Below, piece by piece: positions 6,517 to 14,273 of a stretch of DNA of 28,220 bases. The translations under genes were made by a program, and so were the position numbers. Source of the stretch: a virus; the IMG/VR virus record IMGVR_UViG_3300010430_006854, positions 1 through 28,220 of that record; one strand, written 5' to 3'. Every line of letters begins with the position of its first letter. The first letter of the stretch is position 1. The notes under the pieces were generated by a model. That model searched no databases. It was not told where the DNA came from and saw only the letters and a program-made list of their open reading frames with translations.

Positions 6517-7732
6517 CTAGCACAGCTGATAGACTATTTACCATTCTAGTAGTTACTACTTCATCTGGTTTACCCATTAGTGTAATACCTGTTTTCTCAT
6601 TCCACTCACGTACTTTAAACTGCATACCCAAACCTATAGCGGCTAGCATTATATTTGCATTGCTAGTTTTATCTTGTCTTAGTTTAGGTCTCATAGTAAA
6701 TTCATAAGGTAAGACTGTAGGCATCTCAGATTTGTTCACATTCATGAAGTAATCATATTTTAATAACTGATCATTGATTATTATTTCATAATCAAATCTC
6801 ATTTCCCTTGCCAAATCTTCTTCACCTCTTTCTAAAACCGTAAGAGCGTTTCTTTCTCTATCACTAGCTAGCATAGTAGTATTAGTTATGGCTATTTCTA
6901 TCTCTTCATATAGTGCATCCTGAAATACTTTGAATGCATTTCCAGAGTTCAGGTCATTTATTCGTTCCCATGTGAATTCTACCATTTCTGAAGTAACTGT
7001 AGCTTTGTTTTCTACAGCTTTCTTTACAGCTTCTACAGCCGCCTTTTCATCACCAGCACTAGCACCAAGTTTGATTTTGGCTTGTATTATACCTTTTAGG
7101 AATTGAACAAAAGTAGACCACTCTTGACGTGATAAATTAAGCATGAAGGCATTGTATAATATTGTCCTGAGTATTCCACCTGGTTCACTATAGTTTGGTA
7201 TATTTACTATGTAATCTTTTACCTCAAATTCTTTTATCTCAGTTCGGATAAATTGATTGTCTTTAGCTTCTTTTAGTATAGCTATACCTTGTCTATAACC
7301 TTCGTATGGTTCTATTTCGTATGGCCTATATGCTTTGTCTACAAAAGGTCTAAATAATCCATCTTTGTAAGGTTCCCAGCGCAAGCTCACTAATGAAGCT
7401 CCAAATAATTCACCGTCTACGTAATGTCTAGTGTATTCTTTGATTAATCTACTCAATCTTTGCTTTGCTGCTTTAGCAAGTTCCGCGGCGTTTTCGTCTT
7501 CTTTGTCAAATGGTTCTATATCCCAATCAGCACTAGATATATGTGAAGCACGGCGCATCTTGTGTCTTTTCATTTTTGGAATACTAGACATGATACGCTC
7601 TAGGTAACTCATTAAGTCCCTAGGGTCTCTATTTTCATCTTCTACTACAGTAGCTTTCTTTAGAGCATTCTGTAGTATGTTTGCTTTTAGTGGAAATTCC
7701 TTATGATTTAGTTCACTTGCTATATAATTCAT
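6500..7732 (-). CDS. Portal protein (DUF935 / Mu gp29-like)
   Basis: A 410-residue minus-strand protein directly after the large terminase gene (18-base gap). The N-terminus has the typical portal start (RDPRDLMSYLERIMSS, then basic RHKMRRASHISSADWDIEP, the bilayer-like SxxWxI motif of DUF935 proteins). The wing-to-stem region includes YVDGELFGASLVSLRWEP and later the long stem helices with FTWERINDLNSGN and TMLASDRER, where DUF935 proteins have conserved residues. The portal forms the dodecameric ring at the head vertex through which DNA is packaged. It is shorter than Mu gp29 (about 510), so the C-terminal barrel/crown part is likely reduced. Confidence 0.85.
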   Translation of the reverse strand: MNYIASELNHKEFPLKANILQNALKKATVVEDENRDPRDLMSYLERIMSSIPKMKRHKMRRASHISSADWDIEPFDKEDENAAELAKAAKQRLSRLIKEYTRHYVDGELFGASLVSLRWEPYKDGLFRPFVDKAYRPYEIEPYEGYRQGIAILKEAKDNQFIRTEIKEFEVKDYIVNIPNYSEPGGILRTILYNAFMLNLSRQEWSTFVQFLKGIIQAKIKLGASAGDEKAAVEAVKKAVENKATVTSEMVEFTWERINDLNSGNAFKVFQDALYEEIEIAITNTTMLASDRERNALTVLERGEEDLAREMRFDYEIIINDQLLKYDYFMNVNKSEMPTVLPYEFTMRPKLRQDKTSNANIMLAAIGLGMQFKVREWNEKTGITLMGKPDEVVTTRMVNSLSAVLDETED

Positions 7733-7750
7733 ATTCTAACCTTTGGATTA

Positions 7751-9397
7751 TTAAAAGCCTCCACCGAAGCCTACTTCAATTACTTTAAAATTATTAGTTC
7801 CTTTTGCTGATGCTATGAACATTGAGCGGTCTAATGCTAATGCTAAACAACAAATAAGATTATCTGGAAAGTCATCTTTCTTATTGTCTTTTTTAGTCAC
7901 AAATCCATGGAATTGATCCATAGCCTCATTACCCTCTTCACTATCCACAAAATCTTCAGGAAAATATAAAAGACCTTGTTTATAGATAGCTTCTAACTGA
8001 CTAGCTTGTATATCTGCATTGTATCTACAAAATACTATTGGTGGGTATGGTAAACCTGAAATTATAGTGTAGTTTCTAATGTTGTTTGTCCAAGTTGATT
8101 CTTGATTTACGTGTCCATCCATACCCATTAATCGTATCTTACTATCGAATAGCTTTACATAGTCACTAAGTAATTCGTGACTACTAGAATAACTTTTACA
8201 CCTTGGTTTATATACAAAGTATCTATTTTCCTTAGGGCTGTATAGTAAACCAGCCATGGCTGTAGTATCACCTTTTCCTTTTAGTGATAGGTTCAAATCA
8301 CAATAAGCTACACCAGTAGCATCATTAGGTAATTCAGAATGCTTATATGTCTTTCGTAGTTCCCTAGGGAAAATATGGCCCGTTTTTGCTATCGGGTCAT
8401 TTTGTGCTATCGACCACTCTACATCATCATGAACTTTCATCAGCTGTCTCATTTCCTTTTCAGATTTGGCATCGTATTTATCACGCCAAACAGTACCCAA
8501 ATAAGGGGTTGTTTCAGTTCTTTCGTTACTCCATGCTGGAAATGACATTATTGTAAATACTCCAGACTCTTCACCTTTTTCTTGTGCTATTTTTAGTCTG
8601 TTATACAAACACTTAGGGTCTATATTATTACCTAATATTATCATGTTTGCATTTGTTTTACAGCTCCTGTAGGCTTCTAATATTTTCTTCTTTCTCTTTT
8701 CAGTATTCTCATAGCTGTGATTATTCCTATCAGTTTCTGGGTCGTCAAAGTCCATAAAGTCGGGTCTATCTATACCAACATTATCACCTCTAGCATTTGC
8801 ATCCAGTGAGTAAGGTAAATAGTAACAGATTCCTTTATTCGTATTGCAAGTGAACCTTAACATATCATCATTCATTACTTCTATCTTAATGTCAAAGTCA
8901 TTAGCAATTCGCTTGTTTTCTCTTAGTATTGCTTCTATCGACCTTACGAATTTAGATGATTTCTTTAGCGTTTCACCAGCTATAGCTCCTATAGTAGCAC
9001 GTCCAGATAGTAAATGCCAAATCCTTATTTTCTTCAGATATGCTGATTTTGCTAGGTTACGAAAAGCACCAAACCAAAAGACACCAGTATAAAGTGTTTT
9101 TTCTAATATCGTGGTGTGCAATACACCAGGTTCATGATGGCCTTGGGTATGAAACTCAGGAGGAAAGTAAATCCTATCAAACTCTATAAAACTATCCAAT
9201 GCCTTTTGTTTTCGCTCTTCACGTGCTTCATAGCTGTTATCTTCAAATGTAACTGAAGGCATAGCATAATTCTTTCTTTCGATAGAATCTGCTATTTGTT
9301 CAAAGCTCTTGTCAAGTGGACTTAGTCTTCTATTTCTATTTGCTTCCAAAGATTTATTATCTTTGACTCTGTTAAGCTTGGGTCTATTAGTTTGCAT
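7751..9397 (-). CDS. Terminase large subunit
   Basis: A 548-residue packaging motor. The ATPase domain carries a deviant Walker A, GAFRNLAKS, at about 110-118 (the conserved Lys117 late in the loop) and a Walker B-like RPDFMDFDDPE at 211-221. The coupling motif region follows (IILGNNIDPK). The RNase H-like nuclease domain starts at about 363 with AYCDLNLS (Asp367), then GDTTA, MGMDGH (Asp427) and DDFPDN (Asp509/Asp512), the expected acidic triad. It cuts and translocates phage DNA with the small subunit and portal. The start ATG at 9397 gives a 76-base overlap with the small subunit gene, unusually long. A later Met46 would lose no motif, so the real start is uncertain. The protein ends in GFGGGF. 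Confidence 0.9.
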   Translation of the reverse strand: MQTNRPKLNRVKDNKSLEANRNRRLSPLDKSFEQIADSIERKNYAMPSVTFEDNSYEAREERKQKALDSFIEFDRIYFPPEFHTQGHHEPGVLHTTILEKTLYTGVFWFGAFRNLAKSAYLKKIRIWHLLSGRATIGAIAGETLKKSSKFVRSIEAILRENKRIANDFDIKIEVMNDDMLRFTCNTNKGICYYLPYSLDANARGDNVGIDRPDFMDFDDPETDRNNHSYENTEKRKKKILEAYRSCKTNANMIILGNNIDPKCLYNRLKIAQEKGEESGVFTIMSFPAWSNERTETTPYLGTVWRDKYDAKSEKEMRQLMKVHDDVEWSIAQNDPIAKTGHIFPRELRKTYKHSELPNDATGVAYCDLNLSLKGKGDTTAMAGLLYSPKENRYFVYKPRCKSYSSSHELLSDYVKLFDSKIRLMGMDGHVNQESTWTNNIRNYTIISGLPYPPIVFCRYNADIQASQLEAIYKQGLLYFPEDFVDSEEGNEAMDQFHGFVTKKDNKKDDFPDNLICCLALALDRSMFIASAKGTNNFKVIEVGFGGGF

Positions 9398-9816
9398 AGT
9401 TTTATAACCTTTTTTGCATCTGGTTTTTTAAGTGCATCAACTAGCTCTAGCTTTTGGTTTCGTGATTTCGCTAGTGTTATGTCATTAGTCATCTTTATTC
9501 TTTCCTTGATTGGTAAGTCTTTTCTTACCCTCAGCTCTGCTATTGTATCCAGTATAATTTCTTTCATCAATGCAGCTTGGCCGTACTCTTCTAATTCATC
9601 ATTTACTCTTATTCGCTCTTCTTTTATTTCCTTGCTTACCTCTTCATCTATTTTTGCTATGTATTTTTCACTTCGAAATTTCTTTACATAGTTTCTTACT
9701 TGGTCTACAGAAACACCAAATTTCAAAGCTACCTTTGCATAAGAGGTTTTACTAGGATTCTTAAGATAGTACTTAGCTATCTTCATTTGTTTTGCTTTGC
9801 TTACTGATTTGGCCAT
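9322..9816 (-). CDS. Terminase small subunit
   Basis: A 164-residue basic protein with an N-terminal helix-turn-helix: KIAKYYLKNPS, then YAKVALKFGVSVDQVRNYVKKF at about 26-47, the usual DNA-recognition domain that binds the packaging site. Central helices (YGQAALMKEIILDTIAELR) are suited to ring oligomerisation. The C-terminus ends in INLWKQIEIED. The ATG at 9816 has a perfect AGGAGGA ahead of it on the minus strand. It overlaps the preceding gp37-like gene by 16 bases and lies directly upstream of the large subunit gene, which supports the call. Confidence 0.8.
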   Translation of the reverse strand: MAKSVSKAKQMKIAKYYLKNPSKTSYAKVALKFGVSVDQVRNYVKKFRSEKYIAKIDEEVSKEIKEERIRVNDELEEYGQAALMKEIILDTIAELRVRKDLPIKERIKMTNDITLAKSRNQKLELVDALKKPDAKKVIKLCKLIDPSLTESKIINLWKQIEIED

Positions 9817-10256
9817 GGTTCCTCCTGAGCGCTCGAATCATAAATGAAAAAGAATGACACTCCAAATATCGACACTCCCTTTAACCTTTTGACTGGAAAT
9901 ATCGGCTCTTGTAATCTATGTATATCACCAAATCCATGTAATAGCGCTTCTACTTTTTCACCGAGTTCGTAAGAAGTTACTGATGAATCTACAGTATCAG
10001 CACTAGTAGTACCAACTAAGCAAAGTAAGATACCTTTTTTTCTGGTTTTCCTACCAGCTTGATTTATATCTGATGGTGTACTTTGAAATAGATAGACTCT
10101 GATAAAGGATTTTTTTACATTGAATGGTTTACTTTCATCTTCACCAACTTCACCTAGCTGAATATCTTTTTGTTTCACACCCAAATATTCGGAGTGAGCT
10201 TTTAACCTATTATGAACTATAGTTCGCATCTCGGCTAATGTAGGTTTAGTTACCAT
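9801..10256 (-). CDS. Putative Mu gp37-like (DUF1834) head/tail completion protein
   Basis: A 151-residue minus-strand protein with the alternating strand/helix pattern of small neck or completion proteins: an initial helix TLAEMRTIVHNRLKAHS, then IRVYLFQ, GILLCLVGTT, a helix with YELGEKVEALLHGF, and FGVSFFFIYD near the end. The central order strand-strand-helix-strand is that of Mu gp37-type proteins. It overlaps the next upstream gene by 7 bases and the terminase small subunit gene by 16. The assignment rests on this pattern and on its pairing with a gp36-like gene; the name could be wrong while the head/neck role still holds. Confidence 0.45.
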   Translation of the reverse strand: MVTKPTLAEMRTIVHNRLKAHSEYLGVKQKDIQLGEVGEDESKPFNVKKSFIRVYLFQSTPSDINQAGRKTRKKGILLCLVGTTSADTVDSSVTSYELGEKVEALLHGFGDIHRLQEPIFPVKRLKGVSIFGVSFFFIYDSSAQEEPWPNQ

Positions 10257-10633
10257 TTTTCTACCTCCATATCCACGTTATAGCTATTTGGTGAGTCAGT
10301 GTCTTCATTGTAGCTAGGAAATGAACTAAGCATACTCAAAGCATCATCATAATTCCTAAGAATTCTCTTTTGCTGAAAATCAGTCGGTTCATTCAGGTGT
10401 GAAAGTGAATAATATTCTAGTATCCATGCAAAGGGTCTACGTAACTGGTTCTTGATTTCCGAATAGTCTTCACCAGCTATCATTTCAGTAGTGTAGTTAG
10501 TGTACTGAGTTACTAGTGATTCTACTTCATCTTTCAATTCATCATACTTTGTAGCACTTTCACCTACCGACTCTTCTAACTCTTCATAGATTATAGATAA
10601 TATCAAACCTTTTAGGTCTATTAATTCAAACAT
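10250..10633 (-). CDS. Putative Mu gp36-like (DUF1320) head-tail connector protein
   Basis: A 127-residue acidic, helical protein; first gene of the packaging operon, with GAGG before its ATG. The segment EIKNQLRRPFAWILEYYSLSHL, followed by the KRILRNYDDALSMLSS helix, matches the C-terminal half of gp36-type proteins (R-x-P-x-x-[LI]-x-x-x-A/Y-x-x-[LI] and R-Y-x-x-A-x-x-x-L). These are adaptor proteins between portal and tail. The N-terminal half differs. It is coupled to the gp37-like gene by a 7-base overlap. I am unsure of the family name, but a connector role fits the context. Confidence 0.45.
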   Translation of the reverse strand: MFELIDLKGLILSIIYEELEESVGESATKYDELKDEVESLVTQYTNYTTEMIAGEDYSEIKNQLRRPFAWILEYYSLSHLNEPTDFQQKRILRNYDDALSMLSSFPSYNEDTDSPNSYNVDMEVEKW

Positions 10634-10782
10634 TCTTTTGCCTCAAATAATTTCTAATACAAAATTATTCGCTAAGCACTAAACTTTTTAGACACATAGA
10701 CTATGTGTCTATTTACAAATCAGAATAGTATCGAATTTGCACCTAATGAAATAACCAACACCAAAATAAAAGAGGCGAAACG
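10634..10782. promoter_or_regulatory. Divergent control region between packaging and capsid/tail operons
   Basis: This 149-base gap separates the minus-strand packaging operon from the plus-strand scaffold/capsid operon, so promoters for both must lie in or near it. It is very AT-rich. I see no convincing sigma-70 pair with correct spacing on either strand. TTTACA at 10712-10717 resembles a -35 box but has no good -10 partner. Its main feature is the dyad at 10690-10710 listed separately. GAGG at 10773-10776 is the scaffold gene's ribosome site. Confidence 0.6.
10690..10710. promoter_or_regulatory. 21-bp dyad, candidate operator/activator site
   Basis: AGACACATAG (10690-10699), a single central A, then CTATGTGTCT (10701-10710): a perfect 10-bp inverted repeat around one base. 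The one-base centre is too tight for an RNA hairpin of full length and no T run follows on either strand, so a protein-binding site for a dimer fits better than a terminator. Its position midway between two divergent late operons suggests shared control. Confidence 0.6.
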
Positions 10783-11445
10783 ATGAGCAAAATTAAAAGA
10801 GTGATTGATGGCAAAGAATATGAATTTGAAGTGACAGCTGATGAAGCTTTAGACTCAATTGATACTGATGACAAAGGATTTATACAGAAAGTCATAGCTA
10901 AGTTAGGTGGTAAGCCAGTAGAGCCACAAAAAACGCAACCAGCTGCATCTGCTGTTCAAAATTCTAATCAACAGTTTGACCCACAAGCTCTAGCTGATGT
11001 TTTTGCAAAAGCTCTTGAGCCAATCAACAAATCAGTTTCTAATCTGAGTGAAGAGGTTAAGGGCATTAAAGATAATCGCGAGAATGAAGAGAAAACTAAG
11101 CTAGAAAAACAAAGAGATGAAATAATTCAGAAAGCCTTGACTGATGGGCGCATAGCTCACGGTGAAGTAAAGGAATGGACTGAAAAGTTTGCTAAAGAAT
11201 ATCACTCTGATACCAATGTATTAAAGCAAATACTTTCAGCTAGACAAGTAGATGAAAAAGTGAAAGCCGAAAACACCAAGTCGCAAGAAAATAATTCTGA
11301 TAGTGGTTCAAATGAAGAAAGTCCTGATGGTAAAACAGCAGGCGCTAAAAGCTTCACTAGAGAGCAATTAAAGGATAGAGAGTTTTTTGCAAAAAACCAT
11401 AAAGCAATAGCTGAAGCTGAAAAGAACGGAAATATTTTAGATTAA
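10783..11445 (+). CDS. Capsid scaffolding protein (Mu I-like C-terminal region)
   Basis: A 220-residue, highly charged, largely helical protein immediately before the major capsid gene. The N-terminus KRVIDGKEYEFEVTADEAL is a small beta-type element. Residues 45-70 are Gln/Pro/Ala-rich linker, 70-115 coiled coil. DGRIAHGEVKEWTEKFAKEY at about 123-142 matches the G-[KR]-[IL]-x-P/H-x-x-x-x-[FW] helix of Mu I/scaffold-type proteins. A disordered Ser/Asn/Glu stretch precedes a final helix (TREQLKDREFFAKNHK). Scaffolds guide coat assembly and are then removed. No protease catalytic motif is visible, so it is a scaffold only; the maturation protease, if any, was not found. Confidence 0.75.
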   Translation: MSKIKRVIDGKEYEFEVTADEALDSIDTDDKGFIQKVIAKLGGKPVEPQKTQPAASAVQNSNQQFDPQALADVFAKALEPINKSVSNLSEEVKGIKDNRENEEKTKLEKQRDEIIQKALTDGRIAHGEVKEWTEKFAKEYHSDTNVLKQILSARQVDEKVKAENTKSQENNSDSGSNEESPDGKTAGAKSFTREQLKDREFFAKNHKAIAEAEKNGNILD

Positions 11446-11466
11446 TTATAAAGAAAAGGTGTAATA

Positions 11467-12336
11467 ATGCTTACAAAATTGATACCCGAAATTTTAGCGG
11501 GTGAGCTACTTAGAGGGCTTTCAGAAAGCTTGACGGCAAAGTCACTTTGTACTACCGAGTACGAAGGCCAGATAAAGGGTAAAGGTGATACAATCACAAT
11601 ACCAAAAGCTACAGCGGTTTCTATTTATCCATACTTGGGTACTATAAACTGGGAAGATATTTCAGATGACGGTGTTGACATTGTCATCAATCAAGAGAAT
11701 GCTTTCTCTGCGAAAATAAAAGATACTGATAAAGCAAAAACAACTTTTGACCTTGCTAATACTTATTTGTCTTCAGGTAAAACTGGTTTGGCGAATGTTG
11801 CTGATGAAACTATTTATAAAACTATGGTTCTTGGTGCACACAATGATAATGTAATCCCTACAATTACACTAACTGCATCAAACATCTATGATACTCTAAT
11901 TCTAGCTAACAAAAAGTTAGGACTTCAGAAAGTTCCAGCGAATGCTGAAAAGTTCGCGGTGTTAAGTCCTGAGGAAGTAGCGTTGTTGATACAGTCTAAT
12001 ATTATGACTAGATCATCTGATTTGAGTGATAATGTAGTTGTGACTGGTAGAGTTGGTAGAGTATTAGGGTTTGATATTATCGAATCTAACAATGTTTACA
12101 CTGAAGATCCTGACGATTTGACAACTAGTGACGATGTTCATAGAATCTTACCTTATGGTGTAAAAGGTGCTACTGCTTATGCAGATGCGATACCAATTGA
12201 AAGTGTTGAGCAAATCAGATTGCAAGATTCATTTGCTACAGGTATCAGAGGGTTACATAACTTCGGTGTTAAAGTAATTCTACCTGAAGCGGTTGGCGCA
12301 ATCAAAGTAGATACTGGTGTAAACGGTAACAACTAA
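11467..12336 (+). CDS. Major capsid protein
   Basis: A 289-residue protein in the canonical place after the scaffold. The sequence has the order expected of an HK97-fold coat protein close to the P22 gp5-like group: an N-terminal helix (IPEILAGELLRGL), an early GDTITIPKA strand, an E-loop-like stretch (WEDISDDGVDIVINQENAFSAKI), a spine helix (NIYDTLILANKKLG), AVLSPEEVALLIQS, VTGRVGRVLGFDIIESN (the A-domain motif with G-x-x-x-G-F-x-I), and a last strand in FGVKVILPEAVG. It forms the icosahedral shell. AAGG lies before ATG 11467. Two hairpins follow the stop, consistent with a processed or terminated, abundant message. Confidence 0.85.
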   Translation: MLTKLIPEILAGELLRGLSESLTAKSLCTTEYEGQIKGKGDTITIPKATAVSIYPYLGTINWEDISDDGVDIVINQENAFSAKIKDTDKAKTTFDLANTYLSSGKTGLANVADETIYKTMVLGAHNDNVIPTITLTASNIYDTLILANKKLGLQKVPANAEKFAVLSPEEVALLIQSNIMTRSSDLSDNVVVTGRVGRVLGFDIIESNNVYTEDPDDLTTSDDVHRILPYGVKGATAYADAIPIESVEQIRLQDSFATGIRGLHNFGVKVILPEAVGAIKVDTGVNGNN

Positions 12337-12352
12337 AATTTGGTTATAGTGG

Positions 12353-12404
12353 AAGAACAGGTTGTTCTTGAGCTAATACGGGATGGGATTAGTTAACCCA
12401 TCCC
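12353..12404 (+). terminator. Tandem hairpins after the capsid gene (partial terminator or processing site)
   Basis: The first hairpin is AAGAACA (12353-12359), loop GGT, TGTTCTT (12363-12369). The second is GGGATGGG (12380-12387), 9-base loop, CCCATCCC (12397-12404), a strong 8-bp GC-rich stem. The stretch after it is AT-rich (ATATATAAAATTTT) but not a clean T run, so termination may be only partial. They occupy the 108-base gap between capsid and the next gene. Confidence 0.65.
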
Positions 12405-12444
12405 ATATATAAAATTTTCGGAATAATTTTAAAATGGTTTTAAA

Positions 12445-12792
12445 ATGGCACTTGAGAGATTCAAAGAAAACCCTACTAGTTTTGATGCATCACAGAATCA
12501 TAAGATTCTAATTCCTTTGAATTCTGATTTCTATAAAATGAGAATTGGATATAGTGGTTTTGTTTCTGGTGCTGGTACTGGATTCAAGGTTCATAGTGTC
12601 GTCTCGACAGACCCTAAAGAATCTGAGTTAGTTGAAATACCAGACAGTGAACAGATAATAGCTGATGCTAGTGGAAATGTAATCTATTCAAACGCATTGC
12701 CAGAAAAAGCTGATTTTCTTTGTTTGGAATATACAGCTGATGGAAATGATAACGCATCTATATTTACTTTAAATATGTCTTCGAGGTCTTAA
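12445..12792 (+). CDS. Small structural protein, candidate head decoration protein
   Basis: A 115-residue protein with a beta-rich profile: HKILIPLNSD, YKMRIGYSGFVSG, GFKVHSVVS, and FLCLEYTAD ... ASIFTLNMSS. There are few charges and no cysteine pair. The start is ATG 12445, without a clear ribosome site. It follows the capsid hairpins and precedes two related small genes, the place where many phages carry capsid decoration proteins. I recognise no family; the role is inferred from position and beta-rich composition. Confidence 0.5.
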   Translation: MALERFKENPTSFDASQNHKILIPLNSDFYKMRIGYSGFVSGAGTGFKVHSVVSTDPKESELVEIPDSEQIIADASGNVIYSNALPEKADFLCLEYTADGNDNASIFTLNMSSRS

Positions 12793-12795
12793 GTA

Positions 12796-13161
12796 ATGGC
12801 TAATCATGTTAAAATATTGAATCAAGACTCAGGAGCTGATATGTCAGGTTATGTACAAAAAACGGATCCTACAACTAGTGGAATGGCATTTATTCTATCA
12901 GCATCTGGAACGACAGGTGCAATTAGTGTAGAAGCCCCTGGTCCAGTAACGATGAATTATACTGTTACAGGCGCTAAAGTTGGAGATGCAGTCATGATGA
13001 ACTTTCAGAATGATTCTACAAATGGATTAATAGTAGGGCAACCTTATGTGAGTGCTGCTGACACTGTAAGTATTGACTTTGGATGTGGTGACGAAACAGA
13101 TGGAGAATCAAACATGAGTTCAGCAAATTATGAAATAACAGTAATTAGAAAAGTAGTATAA
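12796..13161 (+). CDS. Small beta-rich structural protein (paralogue of next gene)
   Basis: A 121-residue protein. After a polar N-terminus (residues 1-35), a beta domain contains VTMNYTVTGAKVGDAVMMNF, IVGQPYVSAADTVSIDFG, and a last strand YEITVIRKVV. The V-x-GA-x-x-GD-x-V-x-x-N pattern recurs in the next protein and is one seen at the ends of various phage surface proteins. It starts 3 bases after the previous stop, so it is coupled. Probably exposed on the head or fibres; the exact role is unknown. Confidence 0.55.
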   Translation: MANHVKILNQDSGADMSGYVQKTDPTTSGMAFILSASGTTGAISVEAPGPVTMNYTVTGAKVGDAVMMNFQNDSTNGLIVGQPYVSAADTVSIDFGCGDETDGESNMSSANYEITVIRKVV

Positions 13162-13184
13162 AAATTAATTATAAAGGTGTAAAA

Positions 13185-13472
13185 ATGAATTTAGTTCAAG
13201 GGATCCCATTTAAACATACTAATATAACAGTTAGTACAGATATTGAAGGTTCTACAGAAGAATATGATGTAATTGGCGCTAGACCAGGTGACTCAGTTTT
13301 GCTGAATATCATTGGTCAAGATTCAAGATTGAGATTTGAACCATCAGTAGAAACTAATGATAAGGTTAAAGTGAAATATCACTTTAACAGGGATGAAGAT
13401 CAACAACAAGACAATATTACAAACACAGGCCTAACTCTTTGTGGCGTTGTATTTCTATCTGAAGAAAGGTAG
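13185..13472 (+). CDS. Small beta-rich structural protein (paralogue of previous gene)
   Basis: A 95-residue protein that is essentially the beta domain of its neighbour without the N-terminal part: EEYDVIGARPGDSVLLNIIG aligns with TMNYTVTGAKVGDAVMMNFQ, then FEPSVETNDKVKVKYHF with GQPYVSAADTVSIDFG, and LCGVVFLSE with the terminal strand. AAGG precedes ATG 13185. The shared core indicates duplication followed by divergence. A decoration role or minor fibre role is likely but unproved. Confidence 0.55.
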   Translation: MNLVQGIPFKHTNITVSTDIEGSTEEYDVIGARPGDSVLLNIIGQDSRLRFEPSVETNDKVKVKYHFNRDEDQQQDNITNTGLTLCGVVFLSEER

Positions 13473-13496
13473 AAAAAGATTGAGGTGGAATATTAA

Positions 13497-13781
13497 ATGT
13501 CCAAAGAAACTGAAAATAGAACTAACAGGGATATTATAAATACTATCATCATCTCAATTTTTGCATCGGCAATATTGGGATTGGGAGGCTCGCATATTTA
13601 TGTGTTGAATAAGTTGGCCGCTAATGAAGTAAGGATATCGCAAACAGAAGAAGCTGTTAGAAAATCGGATAGTAGATACTTAGAGATACTAGGCAAGATT
13701 AATGAATCAAATCTAAAGCTTGAAAGACTCATGACGGAGATCAAACAATTGAACAAGCAAAAATCGAATGAGGATAGATAA
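13497..13781 (+). CDS. Membrane-anchored coiled-coil protein, lysis block (candidate holin/antiholin)
   Basis: A 94-residue protein with a charged start, one membrane span at about residues 13-32 (IINTIIISIFASAILGLGG), then a coiled coil to the end (VRISQTEEAVRKSD, ILGKINESNLKLERLM). The layout is that of small phage holin or antiholin-type proteins with one span and a charged tail. GAGGTGGA at 13482-13489 precedes the ATG. Its stop overlaps the start of the next membrane protein (TAATG at 13779-13783). It opens a block of four coupled genes that includes the endolysin. Confidence 0.6.
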   Translation: MSKETENRTNRDIINTIIISIFASAILGLGGSHIYVLNKLAANEVRISQTEEAVRKSDSRYLEILGKINESNLKLERLMTEIKQLNKQKSNEDR

Positions 13782-14269
13782 TGAAATGGATAACAAACTT
13801 ATTTGACGGGGACATCTCTAAAAGAGATAAAAAGCATGCAGCAAGTAGGATATTAGTAATAGTGTTTAGTCTAATTATATCACTTTACTTAGTCAATCTA
13901 TTCTTTGGTTTTTCAAATGAAATTAGCATCAAATCAGCTGAACCAGCCTTGATTGCTAATAATAAGAATTTAGCAGATGCAGTAAAACTACCAGCTATGA
14001 AAGAGCTTTCAGCTTTGCATGAGCAAAGTAGAAATTATAACTTTTTCATTCAATTGTTACAGAGCACTATTACCATGATAGTATCTATTGTTTTCGCTAT
14101 GCTTTCTGGCTATGTATATACTAGGTACCGATGGAGTGATGACAAACGACAAGATTCACCAGAGTTGAAAGAATATGCTGATGTGAAAAAAACAAAAATG
14201 ATTGTATTAGCTGTGATATTCAGCACTGTGTTGTTGTCGATGTCAATACTAATGATAGCATTTGGTTAA
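13781..14269 (+). CDS. Three-span membrane protein, candidate holin
   Basis: A 162-residue protein with spans at about 23-43 (ILVIVFSLIISLYLVNLFFG), 94-113 (QSTITMIVSIVFAMLSGYVY) and 140-161 (MIVLAVIFSTVLLSMSILMI). A polar loop of about 50 residues lies between the first two, and a charged stretch (RYRWSDDKRQDSPE) between the last two. The count of three spans, small size and position directly before the endolysin fit a class I holin, though it is longer than most. The loop ends in NYNFFIQLLQ. No family recognised. Confidence 0.55.
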   Translation: MKWITNLFDGDISKRDKKHAASRILVIVFSLIISLYLVNLFFGFSNEISIKSAEPALIANNKNLADAVKLPAMKELSALHEQSRNYNFFIQLLQSTITMIVSIVFAMLSGYVYTRYRWSDDKRQDSPELKEYADVKKTKMIVLAVIFSTVLLSMSILMIAFG

Positions 14270-14273
14270 CAAA

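Noticed and set aside
10690-10710. Dyad as a transcription terminator
   Set aside because: Only one base between arms and no T run on either strand; a protein site is more likely.
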